In this document: piece by piece, positions 7,678 to 14,864 of the stretch
Layout: each line of letters opens with the position of its first letter
How positions within the stretch are numbered: the first letter of the stretch is position 1
NCBI GenBank assembly: GCA_026708325.1
Contig: JAPOVC010000017.1
Coordinates: forward strand, 77,667-118,018
Direction of reading: 5' to 3'
From: Anaerolineaceae bacterium
GTDB taxonomy: Bacteria; Chloroflexota; Anaerolineae; Aggregatilineales; Phototrophicaceae
DNA length: 40,352 nt
The notes under the pieces: generated by a model
What the model was told of the DNA's origin: nothing
Databases searched by the model: none
Seen by the model: only the letters and a program-made list of their open reading frames with translations
Translations under genes and position numbers: made by a program

Positions 7678-7745
7678 ATTGACCTTCCTCCTTGCAAGGC
7701 AGTGAGCGTGTTTCCTCTTTCCAGGGGGCTTCCTCTCCCTGAAGT

Positions 7746-7900
7746 GCTCCCGCGACCGAGAGCGAAGGGCCTCCCTTATCCCTCAGGAAGGGCTCCCGCG
7801 ACTCAGAGAAAAGGGACTCCCCTCTCCCTGAGGAAGGGCTCCCACCGGAGGTGGGAAAGGCTCCCGCGACCGGGCGGGAAAGGGCCGGGGGTGAGGGCAG
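7746..7900 (-). repeat. Array of degenerate palindromic repeats including REP-like copy B
   Basis: GCTCCCGCGAC recurs at 7746-7756, 7792-7802 and 7860-7870, with interleaved CTCTCCCTGA and AAGGGC stretches that fold into several short GC-rich hairpins. On the minus strand, 7860-7900 aligns with copy A at 1136: both read CTGCCCTCACCCCC, then CCCTTTCCCGC, then a 4-nt loop and TCGCGGGA. The array fills the 230-bp gap between the SAF oxidoreductase and the hydroxyacid dehydrogenase. Confidence 0.7.
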
Positions 7901-7907
7901 GCAAGCT

Positions 7908-9302
7908 TCAAATCACTGCCCCCTCCGCCATCCACGCGTCCTGTTCGCGACGCAACGCCCACAGCGGTGCGTCCGGCGGCTCGGGCACCATGTCCGTCGT
8001 CAATATCGTGCCCGCCGGGACGTCGCGCAAGAGCGTCTTGCCCATGGCCATGTGGATGGGAAGCGGGGCGCCAGGCGCTATCGGCTCCGCCGGACGCATG
8101 CGCGCCAGCAACTTCGGGCTGTGATCGTCCTCCACAGTCTCGCCACGAGCCAGGTCCACCGTCGCCTCCGCCAGCACGTCGAAGCGCTGCTCAAAGTCCA
8201 GCGCGCCCGTCGGGATCTGCTGCAGGGCCGCCAGCAGCACGGTCAGGGGCGTCTCCACCCCGCACAAATGATGCGGCCGGAAAATGAGCGCCGTCGTGTC
8301 CCCGGCGTTGGGGATCAGCCCCTTGGTCGTCAGGATGTAGCGCGAATAGTCGTTCGCGCAGGCCACGACGATGAAGACGCCGCCGCCCATGCCGGCCTCG
8401 TGGGGCCCGCGCAACACTGTCACGCCGTCGATGACGCCGCGCCGGCCGAGGATGCCGCCATCCTCTTGCGGCGCCAGCACTTCCGGAATCTCCGGGATGC
8501 GCAGCAAGGGCCCGTGCAGTGTGTCCAGGTCCGGCTCAAGCCCGGTGGCGTTGGCCGCAATCACCAGTTCCCCCAGGTCGTAACCCATCAGGCGCGACAG
8601 GTCCCACGACAATTCCATGCGACTCGCCAGTTTGTCGCGCGCTTCCGTCGCCGGCGCGGGCGCGAAGAGCGCCTGCTGCGCCGCCGTGAGGTCGAGGGAC
8701 TTGCGCCGCGTGCGCAATTGACCTGCGGCCTCATCGAAGACTATTTCGACGTCGCGCGCCTTGCCGCCGCAGACCACGTCCAGCCCCAGCGCCCGGGCCC
8801 ACTCCACCATGCCGATCAGCAGGCCGTGCTGGTCGCCATCCACGGCGCTGTAAACCAGGCCGGCCTCGGTGAATTTCCTGCGCAGCAAAGGCCCCACCAG
8901 GGCGTCCGGCTCCTTGCTGACCATCGCCAGGTGCGCGCCCTGCTCCAGCGCCAGCAGGGCATGCCTGACCGCCACCTCAGGTACGCCGGTCGATTCAACC
9001 ACGACATCCAGCGGCAGGGCCTGAAAGAGCGACGCATCCGGCACGATGACGCGTTTGCCGCGTGCCTGGGCCACCTTCACGGCCGCCGGACTCTCGCAGA
9101 TGACGCAGTCCTCCTCCGCCAGGCCGGCCAGCGTGCAAGCGCGCCAGGCGGCCTCCACGTCCACGTCGCAGACGATCGGCACGGCCAGCGCCGGGATGGC
9201 CTGCGCCTGGGTAATGATCGCCGTGGCGTAATGCCCCGTGCCGATGACGCCGGTCACGACCGGTCGCCCGTCACCTTTTTGCAACAATTGTCGATAGACC
9301 AT
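7908..9302 (-). CDS. NAD(P)-binding oxidoreductase with C-terminal SAF domain
   Basis: 464 residues. The N-terminus has a dinucleotide-binding fold (VVTGVIGTGHYATAI, then VPIVCDVDVE), as in homoserine-dehydrogenase-like proteins. The C-terminal third holds an SAF-type segment (MGKTLLRDVPAGTILTTDMV), a domain shared with sialate synthase, altronate dehydratase and FlgA. This two-domain layout is recurrent in sugar or polyol catabolic clusters, but its substrate is not established here. The ATG at 9302 has a strong GGAGGAGGGA ribosome-binding site. It is the promoter-proximal gene of the minus-strand set, divergent from the FAD oxidase across a repeat-filled gap. Confidence 0.8.
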   Translation of the reverse strand: MVYRQLLQKGDGRPVVTGVIGTGHYATAIITQAQAIPALAVPIVCDVDVEAAWRACTLAGLAEEDCVICESPAAVKVAQARGKRVIVPDASLFQALPLDVVVESTGVPEVAVRHALLALEQGAHLAMVSKEPDALVGPLLRRKFTEAGLVYSAVDGDQHGLLIGMVEWARALGLDVVCGGKARDVEIVFDEAAGQLRTRRKSLDLTAAQQALFAPAPATEARDKLASRMELSWDLSRLMGYDLGELVIAANATGLEPDLDTLHGPLLRIPEIPEVLAPQEDGGILGRRGVIDGVTVLRGPHEAGMGGGVFIVVACANDYSRYILTTKGLIPNAGDTTALIFRPHHLCGVETPLTVLLAALQQIPTGALDFEQRFDVLAEATVDLARGETVEDDHSPKLLARMRPAEPIAPGAPLPIHMAMGKTLLRDVPAGTILTTDMVPEPPDAPLWALRREQDAWMAEGAVI

Positions 9303-9353
9303 GGTCCCTCCTCCAGCGCCATTCTACCCGGGGGCTCCGGCCGCGCTATACCT

Positions 9354-9421
9354 GCGGGATGCTTCGGGCCGGGGCTCTCGCTATCCCACGGGATGCTTCG
9401 AGCTTGCGCACTCGCTACCCC
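9354..9421 (+). repeat. 34-bp repeat, two tandem copies (array 1a)
   Basis: Copies at 9354-9387 and 9388-9421. The unit reads (A/G)CGGGATGCTTCG, a variable ~10-nt core, then CTCGCTATCCC. A CTATACC precedes the first copy. It lies in the 389-bp gene-free gap 9303-9691, which otherwise holds a MITE-like palindrome, a T-tract hairpin and three more copies. Confidence 0.85.
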
Positions 9422-9433
9422 TGCAGCGAATGA

Positions 9434-9506
9434 TGTACGGGCGACATATCATGTCGCCCGCGGGCGTTGCAGGTTACGGCAGGCGATTTGATAAAACGCC
9501 CCTACA
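9434..9506. mobile_element. MITE-like palindromic element
   Basis: Bounded by near-inverted ends TGTACGGGCG (9434-9443) and CGCCCCTACA (9497-9506; 9 of 10 positions complementary). Inside, CGGGCGACAT (9438-9447) and ATGTCGCCCG (9451-9460) form a perfect 10-bp stem with an ATC loop. At 73 bp with no coding capacity it resembles a small non-autonomous element or hairpin repeat. No target-site duplication is visible. Confidence 0.5.
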
Positions 9507-9524
9507 GTGGCGTTGCGTTTTTTT
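9495..9524 (+). terminator. Hairpin with T7 tract in a gene-free gap
   Basis: AACGCC (9495-9500) pairs with GGCGTT (9509-9514), followed by GCG and seven Ts (9518-9524): intrinsic-terminator form on the plus strand. No plus-strand gene precedes it, so it would end an untranslated transcript starting in the first repeat pair, or shield the FAD oxidase gene from read-through. Confidence 0.5.
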
Positions 9525-9553
9525 GAATGCGGATGATCTGGCAGATTACCACT

Positions 9554-9656
9554 GCGGGATGCTTCGGAATGGGGCCCTCGCCATACCTGAGGCATGCTTC
9601 GAGCTTCCGCTCTCGCTATCCCACGGGATGCTTCGAGCTTCCGCTCTCGCTATAAT
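9554..9656 (+). repeat. 34-bp repeat, three copies (array 1b)
   Basis: Copies at 9554-9587, 9589-9622 and 9623-9656. They share GGGATGCTTCG (GGCATGCTTCG in the middle copy) and CTCGC(T/C)AT with array 1a. In the last copy the final CTATCCC is replaced by CTATAAT, turning the repeat end into a -10 box directly before the FAD oxidase gene. Confidence 0.85.
9651..9656 (+). promoter_or_regulatory. -10 box (TATAAT) formed by the end of a repeat
   Basis: A perfect TATAAT lies 35 nt before the FAD oxidase ATG. Seventeen nt upstream the repeat supplies only ATGCTT, a poor -35 box, so the promoter may depend on an activator or on its discriminator GGCGCGG. Confidence 0.5.
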
Positions 9657-9691
9657 GGCGCGGATTTCGCAGAGTGTGGCGGGGAGTTCGC

Positions 9692-10852
9692 ATGGACAGG
9701 CACTACGATGCAATCGTCATCGGACTGGGCGTGATGGGCAGCAGCGCCGCCTGGCACCTGGCGCGCAGCGGCCAACGTGTGCTGGCGCTGGAGCAATTCG
9801 AACTCGATCACCAGAACGGCAGTTCCTACGGCAGTTCGCGCATCATCCGCTACGCCTACGATCACCCTGCCTACATCCCCCTCGCCCACAGCTCCTACGC
9901 CCTCTGGCGCGAACTGGAAGACGAGTCCGGGGAGCAACTGCTGCGAATCGTCGGCGGCCTCGATTTTGGAGCGGCCGAAGAAGCCACCCTGATCGCCACC
10001 CGCGACACCCTGGCGGAGGCCGGCATGTCCTACGACTGGATGACGCCGGATGAAGTCAGCGCGCGCTTCCCCCAGTTCCGTCTCGACGAACACATGATGG
10101 GACTCTATCAGCCGGATGGCGGCGCGCTCCACGCCTCGCGCTGCGTCGTCGCCGCCGCCCGCATGGCGCTCAAACACGGCGCCACCCTGCAGACCGGCGC
10201 CCGCGTCACGGCCATCGAGCCACAGGGAGACTCCGTCACCGTGCGCACCGCCGACGAGAGCTTCAGCGCGGCCCGTCTTGTGATCAGCGCCGGCGGCTGG
10301 TCCGGCCCGCTGCTGCGCACAATCGGGCTTGAGCTGCCCCTGGTACCCACGCGCGAGCAACTGTTCTTTTTCGATACGCAGGACCCGGAGGCCTTTCTGC
10401 CCGGGCGCATGCCCTACTTCAGGGAGCACGGCTCGCGCCATGAACTCGATTCCCTGCTGCACTTCTACGGCATCCCGAACATCGATGGCTGCGGCTTCAA
10501 GGCCAGCATCCACACCAACGGCGAGCCCACCGACCCCGACAACACCCTGCGCACTGTGGACGATTCAGTCTGCGAGACCCTGCGCGCCTTTTTCCGGCGC
10601 CACCTGCCGCTGGCGGACAGCCCCCTGAAGACCGGCCGCGTCTGCCTCTACACCATGACGCCGGACGAACACTTCATCATGGACCGCCACCCGGAGCATC
10701 CGCACATCGCCATCGGCGCCGGTTTCAGCGGTCATGGCTTCAAGTTTGGCGTAGGCATCGGGAAGATCCTCGCCGACCTGGTCAGCGTGGGCGAAACCGA
10801 CGTGGATATCAGCCTGTTTGAACTGTCGCGTTTTGCCACGAACGGGAACTGA
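9692..10852 (+). CDS. FAD-dependent amine oxidase, monomeric sarcosine oxidase/MTOX-like
   Basis: 386 residues, the usual length. Seen: FAD-binding GLGVMG at residues 11-16, the family signature SSYGSSRIIRYAY at 44-56, and VCLYTMTPDEHFIMDRHP with Cys318, which corresponds to the Cys that binds FAD covalently in monomeric sarcosine oxidase; the second glycine cluster GAGFSGHGFKFG is at the C-terminus. The family oxidises secondary N-methyl amino acids (sarcosine, N-methyltryptophan and similar) to amine, aldehyde and H2O2. The ATG at 9692 has GGGGAG upstream and fits better than an earlier ATG at 9674. The last 44 nt overlap the converging membrane-protein gene. Confidence 0.88.
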   Translation: MDRHYDAIVIGLGVMGSSAAWHLARSGQRVLALEQFELDHQNGSSYGSSRIIRYAYDHPAYIPLAHSSYALWRELEDESGEQLLRIVGGLDFGAAEEATLIATRDTLAEAGMSYDWMTPDEVSARFPQFRLDEHMMGLYQPDGGALHASRCVVAAARMALKHGATLQTGARVTAIEPQGDSVTVRTADESFSAARLVISAGGWSGPLLRTIGLELPLVPTREQLFFFDTQDPEAFLPGRMPYFREHGSRHELDSLLHFYGIPNIDGCGFKASIHTNGEPTDPDNTLRTVDDSVCETLRAFFRRHLPLADSPLKTGRVCLYTMTPDEHFIMDRHPEHPHIAIGAGFSGHGFKFGVGIGKILADLVSVGETDVDISLFELSRFATNGN

Positions 10853-11753
10853 AAAGTTCGTTGGTCTGCAAGCGCTGCCCGGCGAAGCGCAACAGCGCCA
10901 GCACCAGCGCCTCGCGCGGCAGCAGAAACATCGCCAGGTAAAGCAGCGGCATCAGGGTCCAGGCCAGCCAGGATTCCGGCGCCAGGCGCGCCGTCAGGGG
11001 TTGCAGCAGGAAGAGTTGCAGGACAAACAGCATCCAGCTGCCCAGTTGAATCGCCGGAAAGAGTAGGGGCGCGAACCAGGGCGTTTCGCGACCCTCGCCG
11101 CCGGCCAGCAGCAACCCGGTCAGGGCCACCAGCACCACGGTCTGCAGCCAGTGCAGCCACAGCGCCGCCACGATGGCGGCAATGTCCAGCAAGGTACGCA
11201 GCGCAAGGAGCAGTTCCTCTTCCGGCACGCCATGTAGCAACATGACGACGAAAATCGCGGCCATCAGCAGCAACGCGCCCAGACACAGCCCCAGGGCGAT
11301 GAACTGCAGCAGTTGAAAGAAGGAAAAGACCCCGCCGCGCAAGAGACAGCGACTGGTGATCACGTGGCTGGCGCCGGGCGTGCCAGGCGGCGCCGCGCAA
11401 ATCAGGTCCCAGGTGCGCGCCGCTCGTTCACGGCGAATGTTGCGGCTGATATCCGCCGACCAGTAGCTGCCGAGAACGATGCTCGCCAGGGGGAGCAGCA
11501 CCGGCAGGCCCAAAAAGATGAGAATGACCGCGCCCGGCACGGCAAACAGGCCCAGAAACAGGCCGGCAATGCCCAGGCGCCAGGTCAACAGCAGCAGCAA
11601 CAGGGTCAGCAGGACTTTCGGCCAGCGGCCTCGCCGGAACAACTGCCAGCTCGAGGGCCACAGGGATTGCCGCGGCAGAGTCGTCACGCGCATTCCCAGC
11701 AAGGGACTGACGGGGGGATAGCGCAGGGCGCGCCACAGCCGCCAGGAAAGCAA
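10809..11753 (-). CDS. Multi-span membrane protein of the Opp operon, ABC-2-like
   Basis: 314 residues with about six to seven hydrophobic spans. Residues about 105-130 (YWSADISRNIRRERAARTWDLI) resemble the cytosolic IxxERERGTxDLL motif of ABC-2-type exporter permeases, so an ABC-2-like fold is plausible, but no family is certain. Start TTG at 11753 lies 8 nt after the upstream ATPase stop, so it is co-translated with the importer. Its 3' end overlaps the converging FAD oxidase gene by 44 nt. Standard Opp/Dpp operons have no such gene; it may be an accessory factor or an unrelated passenger. Confidence 0.65.
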   Translation of the reverse strand: MLSWRLWRALRYPPVSPLLGMRVTTLPRQSLWPSSWQLFRRGRWPKVLLTLLLLLLTWRLGIAGLFLGLFAVPGAVILIFLGLPVLLPLASIVLGSYWSADISRNIRRERAARTWDLICAAPPGTPGASHVITSRCLLRGGVFSFFQLLQFIALGLCLGALLLMAAIFVVMLLHGVPEEELLLALRTLLDIAAIVAALWLHWLQTVVLVALTGLLLAGGEGRETPWFAPLLFPAIQLGSWMLFVLQLFLLQPLTARLAPESWLAWTLMPLLYLAMFLLPREALVLALLRFAGQRLQTNELFSSRSWQNATVQTG

Positions 11754-11761
11754 GGGAGGCC

Positions 11762-12772
11762 TCAGGGGGCAGGCGCCATTTGCGCCTCGTCCTCGTAGAG
11801 GTAGCAGGCTGCCTCATGCCCGCGGCCATCGATGTCGTAGAGGGGTGGCAGCGCTTCCAGACAACGGTCCATGCGCTGCGGGCAGCGCGGATAGAAACGG
11901 CAGCCGGTCGACGTCGCCGAGCGCAGGACTTCCTCGTCGGGCAACTCGATCTCCGTGTCCCACTTCTCACTCGGGTCCGGCGCGGGCACGGATTCAACCA
12001 GCAGTTGCACGTAGGGGTGTTGCGGCTGGTCAATGACCTGCACCGTGGTGCCCGTCTCGGCCACCGAGCCCTGATAGAGGATGTTGATGCGATCGCCCAC
12101 CTGATAGGCGGTGCTCAGGTCGTGCGTGATGTACAGGAAGGAAACGCCCAGTTCGTCGCGCAGGCCAAGCATGGCCTCCAGAATGGCCGCGCGCAGCGAG
12201 GCATCCACCATGGAGACCGGCTCGTCAGCGACGATCACCTCCGGCTTGATGAGGTAGACGCGGGCCATCATGATGCGCTGACGCTGGCCCCCGCTCAACT
12301 GATGCGGGTACTTGCGCAACACGTCCACGCCGTGGAGGCCAACGACGTTCAGGGCCTCCTCAATCATGTCGCGCATCTGGCTTTCGCTATCCGCCAGTTT
12401 GAAATGCCGAATGACCGTGTGGAAGACGTGTTCGATGCGGTAGAAGGGGTTGTACACCCCGAAGGGGTCCTGAAAGACCGCCTGCACGTTTCGTCGGTAA
12501 TGCAGGAGCTGACGCCTGTTCATCGTCGCCAGGTCCTGACCATGAAAGAGGATCTGGCCCGACGTCAGGGGCGTAAAACCCAGCACGACATTGGCCAGGG
12601 TCGTCTTGCCGCTGCCGCTTTCGCCGGCGATCGTGGTGATGCTGGCCGGTTCCCTGTCGATCGTCAGGCTGTAGTCCTGCAGCGCGACGACTTCCTTTTT
12701 CGGGCTCAGAAAACCGCCGGACGTGCGGTAGACCTTGGTGGCGTTGCGAATTTCCAGCACGGGCGGCGCCAT
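11762..12772 (-). CDS. Oligopeptide/oligosaccharide ABC transporter ATPase, DppF/OppF-like
   Basis: 336 residues. Walker A GESGSGKT at 50-57, Q-loop AVFQDPFG, ABC signature LSGGQRQRI and Walker B VIVADEP followed by the D-loop are all present. The C-terminal oligopeptide/dipeptide extension carries CRFYPRCPQRMDRC, the cysteine set that binds an Fe-S cluster in this family. With the D-type ATPase upstream it forms the heterodimeric motor of the importer. The 95-nt gap before it holds only GC-rich short hairpins. Confidence 0.9.
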   Translation of the reverse strand: MAPPVLEIRNATKVYRTSGGFLSPKKEVVALQDYSLTIDREPASITTIAGESGSGKTTLANVVLGFTPLTSGQILFHGQDLATMNRRQLLHYRRNVQAVFQDPFGVYNPFYRIEHVFHTVIRHFKLADSESQMRDMIEEALNVVGLHGVDVLRKYPHQLSGGQRQRIMMARVYLIKPEVIVADEPVSMVDASLRAAILEAMLGLRDELGVSFLYITHDLSTAYQVGDRINILYQGSVAETGTTVQVIDQPQHPYVQLLVESVPAPDPSEKWDTEIELPDEEVLRSATSTGCRFYPRCPQRMDRCLEALPPLYDIDGRGHEAACYLYEDEAQMAPAP

Positions 12773-12867
12773 GATTCAGTTCCCTTTCACTTCAGCGCGA
12801 GGTTGCCCTCCCCGCTTGCGGATGCAGCGCTGCCCCTGCCTGAAGCGTGGGCCCGGGGCCCTGTTCT

Positions 12868-13905
12868 TCACGACGCTGCCTCCATTGTGGCATCCTCGAT
12901 CAGGCTGCCGTCATCGTTGTAGAGATGGCAGGCCACCTCATGCCGCGCCAGCAGTTCCCGCAGGGGCGGGGCATCGCTGCGGCAGCGCTCCATGACATAG
13001 GGGCAGCGCAACTGGAAGATGCAGCCTGGCGGCGGGTTGCGCGGATCGTGGGTGATTCCCTCGGTAATCTTGAGCGGCTTGCGCTCCTTTAGCGAGGGGA
13101 TCGACTCAATCAGCACCTGCGAATAGGGGTGCATGGGCTCGTCGAAGATCGTCTCGACCGGCGCCACCTCGACCAGCTTGCCCGCGTACATCACGGCGAT
13201 GCGGTCCACCATCTGGGCCATCAGGCCCATGTCGTGGCCGATCATGATCATGGAGACGCCCAGCGCCTGCTTGACGCGCAACATCGTTTGCGCGACCACG
13301 CGTTGCACCACCACGTCCAGCGCGCTGGTCGATTCGTCGGCGATGACCACCGTCGGGTGCAGGGCGATGCCCATGGCGATGCACACGCGCTGTTTCATGC
13401 CGCCGCTCAGTTCGTGCGGGAACATATTGTAGACGCGCTGCGGCAGGCCCACCATGCGGAACAACTCCAGCACCCGCTCGCGCAAGGTCTCCTTGTCCTG
13501 CTTGCCTTCGTGCGCCTCGATGGCGTCCGTGATCTGCCGGTGAACGCGCATCGTCGGGTTCAGTGAATTCATCGCGCCCTGCGGGATCAGGGCCAGCTTG
13601 GTCCAGCGGATCTGGCGAAAGTTGCTGTCGCTCATGTGGACCAGCTCGTCGCCATCCAGAGTCACGTCGCCATCCACGATGCGCCCCGGCGGTTGCACCA
13701 GCTTGAGGATGCCGTAGGCCGCCGTCGACTTGCCGGAACCCGATTCGCCGACCAGGCCCAGGGTCTCGCCGTCGTAGAGGTCAAAGTCGATGCCGGCCAC
13801 GGCGATGACGTCGCCGGTCGGCGTTTCGTAATGGACCCGCAGGTTGCGGACTTCCAGCACCTTGCGCTGGCGACGCTTAACCTGCTCCGCGGGGGTTTCG
13901 GCCAT
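12868..13905 (-). CDS. Oligopeptide/oligosaccharide ABC transporter ATPase, DppD/OppD-like
   Basis: 345 residues from ATG 13905, chosen because AGGAG lies 6 nt upstream and the product then begins MAETPAEQVKRRQ; a start farther upstream would run into the permease gene. Walker A GESGSGKST, signature LSGGMKQRV and Walker B TVVIADEST are present, with a C-terminal CIFQLRCPYVMERC cysteine motif as in its partner. It powers uptake by the Opp-type permeases encoded just upstream. Confidence 0.9.
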   Translation of the reverse strand: MAETPAEQVKRRQRKVLEVRNLRVHYETPTGDVIAVAGIDFDLYDGETLGLVGESGSGKSTAAYGILKLVQPPGRIVDGDVTLDGDELVHMSDSNFRQIRWTKLALIPQGAMNSLNPTMRVHRQITDAIEAHEGKQDKETLRERVLELFRMVGLPQRVYNMFPHELSGGMKQRVCIAMGIALHPTVVIADESTSALDVVVQRVVAQTMLRVKQALGVSMIMIGHDMGLMAQMVDRIAVMYAGKLVEVAPVETIFDEPMHPYSQVLIESIPSLKERKPLKITEGITHDPRNPPPGCIFQLRCPYVMERCRSDAPPLRELLARHEVACHLYNDDGSLIEDATMEAAS

Positions 13906-13924
13906 GTCGTCTCCTGTCCGCCCG

Positions 13925-14863
13925 CTACTGCCGCGTCGCCTTGCGCAGGCGCGGGTTGGCAACCTCGTCGAGCCCCAGGTTGATGAGCAGCAGGCCGATG
14001 AAAATCACGATCAGGATGATCGTCGGCAGGCCCCACCACCACCACATGTCGCGCAGAATGCCCGAATTGTCGATCGCGTTCTGGATGGTGCGCCCGAGGG
14101 TCGGCAGTCGCTGCGGCCCCAGCCCCAGAATTTCAAGGCCGACTGCCGCCAGAATGGATCCGGTCGTGTTGCCGATGAAGCTGGCCGCCAGATAGGGCAG
14201 CAGGTTCGGCATCATCTCGCGGAACATGATGCTGCTGGTCGGCACGCCGCTGAGTTGCGCCATCTTGACGTAACCGCTTTCGCGCATGCTCATCACCTGC
14301 GCCCGAATCAGGCGCGTCGGTTGCGGCCAGGCGAAGAGCGACAGCAAGACGGCCATCACCAGCAGGCTTTGCACCGGAATCAGGGACTGGATCACGATCA
14401 ACACCAGCAGGCTGGGAATCGTGATCGTGATGTCCGCGCTCAGGCGAATGATGTCATCCGCCGTCCCGCCCAGAAAGCCGGAGGTGAAACCCAGGACGAT
14501 GCCGCCCAGCATGCCAAAGCCGGCCGCCACGAAACCCACCAGCAGGGAGTTGGGCGCGCCGACAATGATCAGCGACAGCATGTCGCGTCCGCTGTTGTCC
14601 GTCCCCAGCGGATGCAGGGGGTCGCCCCCCTCACCGCGCATGTTTTCAAAGCCCACGGGCGGCAGGTTCAACGGCGACCGGCCCACGTAGGCCAGGTCGA
14701 TGTCGCGCAGCATGGGGCCGAAGATGCCCATCAGAATGATGCTGCCGACCATGATGACGCCGACGACCAGCTTGATGTTGAGCCAGGGGTTGTCGAAGCG
14801 ATTGAGGCGCCCCGCCTTGCGGGGTGCGGCGAGCGATGCAGTTTGTCCCGTGGCGGCGCCCAT
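13925..14863 (-). CDS. Opp/Dpp-type ABC permease, DppC-like
   Basis: 312 residues: an N-terminal OppC extension (NPWLNIKLVVGVIMVGSIIL span), the periplasmic HPLGTDNSGRDMLS motif typical of OppC, and about five more spans. The EAA-like loop falls around RESGYVKMAQLSGVPTSSIMFREMMPNLL. The ATG follows the DppB-like stop by one nucleotide (TGACATG), so translation is coupled. A run of four Trp near the C-terminus (DMWWWWGLP) is an unusual detail. Confidence 0.9.
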   Translation of the reverse strand: MGAATGQTASLAAPRKAGRLNRFDNPWLNIKLVVGVIMVGSIILMGIFGPMLRDIDLAYVGRSPLNLPPVGFENMRGEGGDPLHPLGTDNSGRDMLSLIIVGAPNSLLVGFVAAGFGMLGGIVLGFTSGFLGGTADDIIRLSADITITIPSLLVLIVIQSLIPVQSLLVMAVLLSLFAWPQPTRLIRAQVMSMRESGYVKMAQLSGVPTSSIMFREMMPNLLPYLAASFIGNTTGSILAAVGLEILGLGPQRLPTLGRTIQNAIDNSGILRDMWWWWGLPTIILIVIFIGLLLINLGLDEVANPRLRKATRQ

Positions 14864-14864
14864 G

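Noticed and set aside
7746..7900. CRISPR-like or tRNA-like structure in the repeat block
   Set aside because: Spacing is irregular (46 and 68 bp) and the stems are simple GC palindromes; no cloverleaf or T-loop sequence.
9354..9656. CRISPR array
   Set aside because: Units are 34 bp and directly adjacent with no unique spacers, the interior varies, and no cas genes are present.
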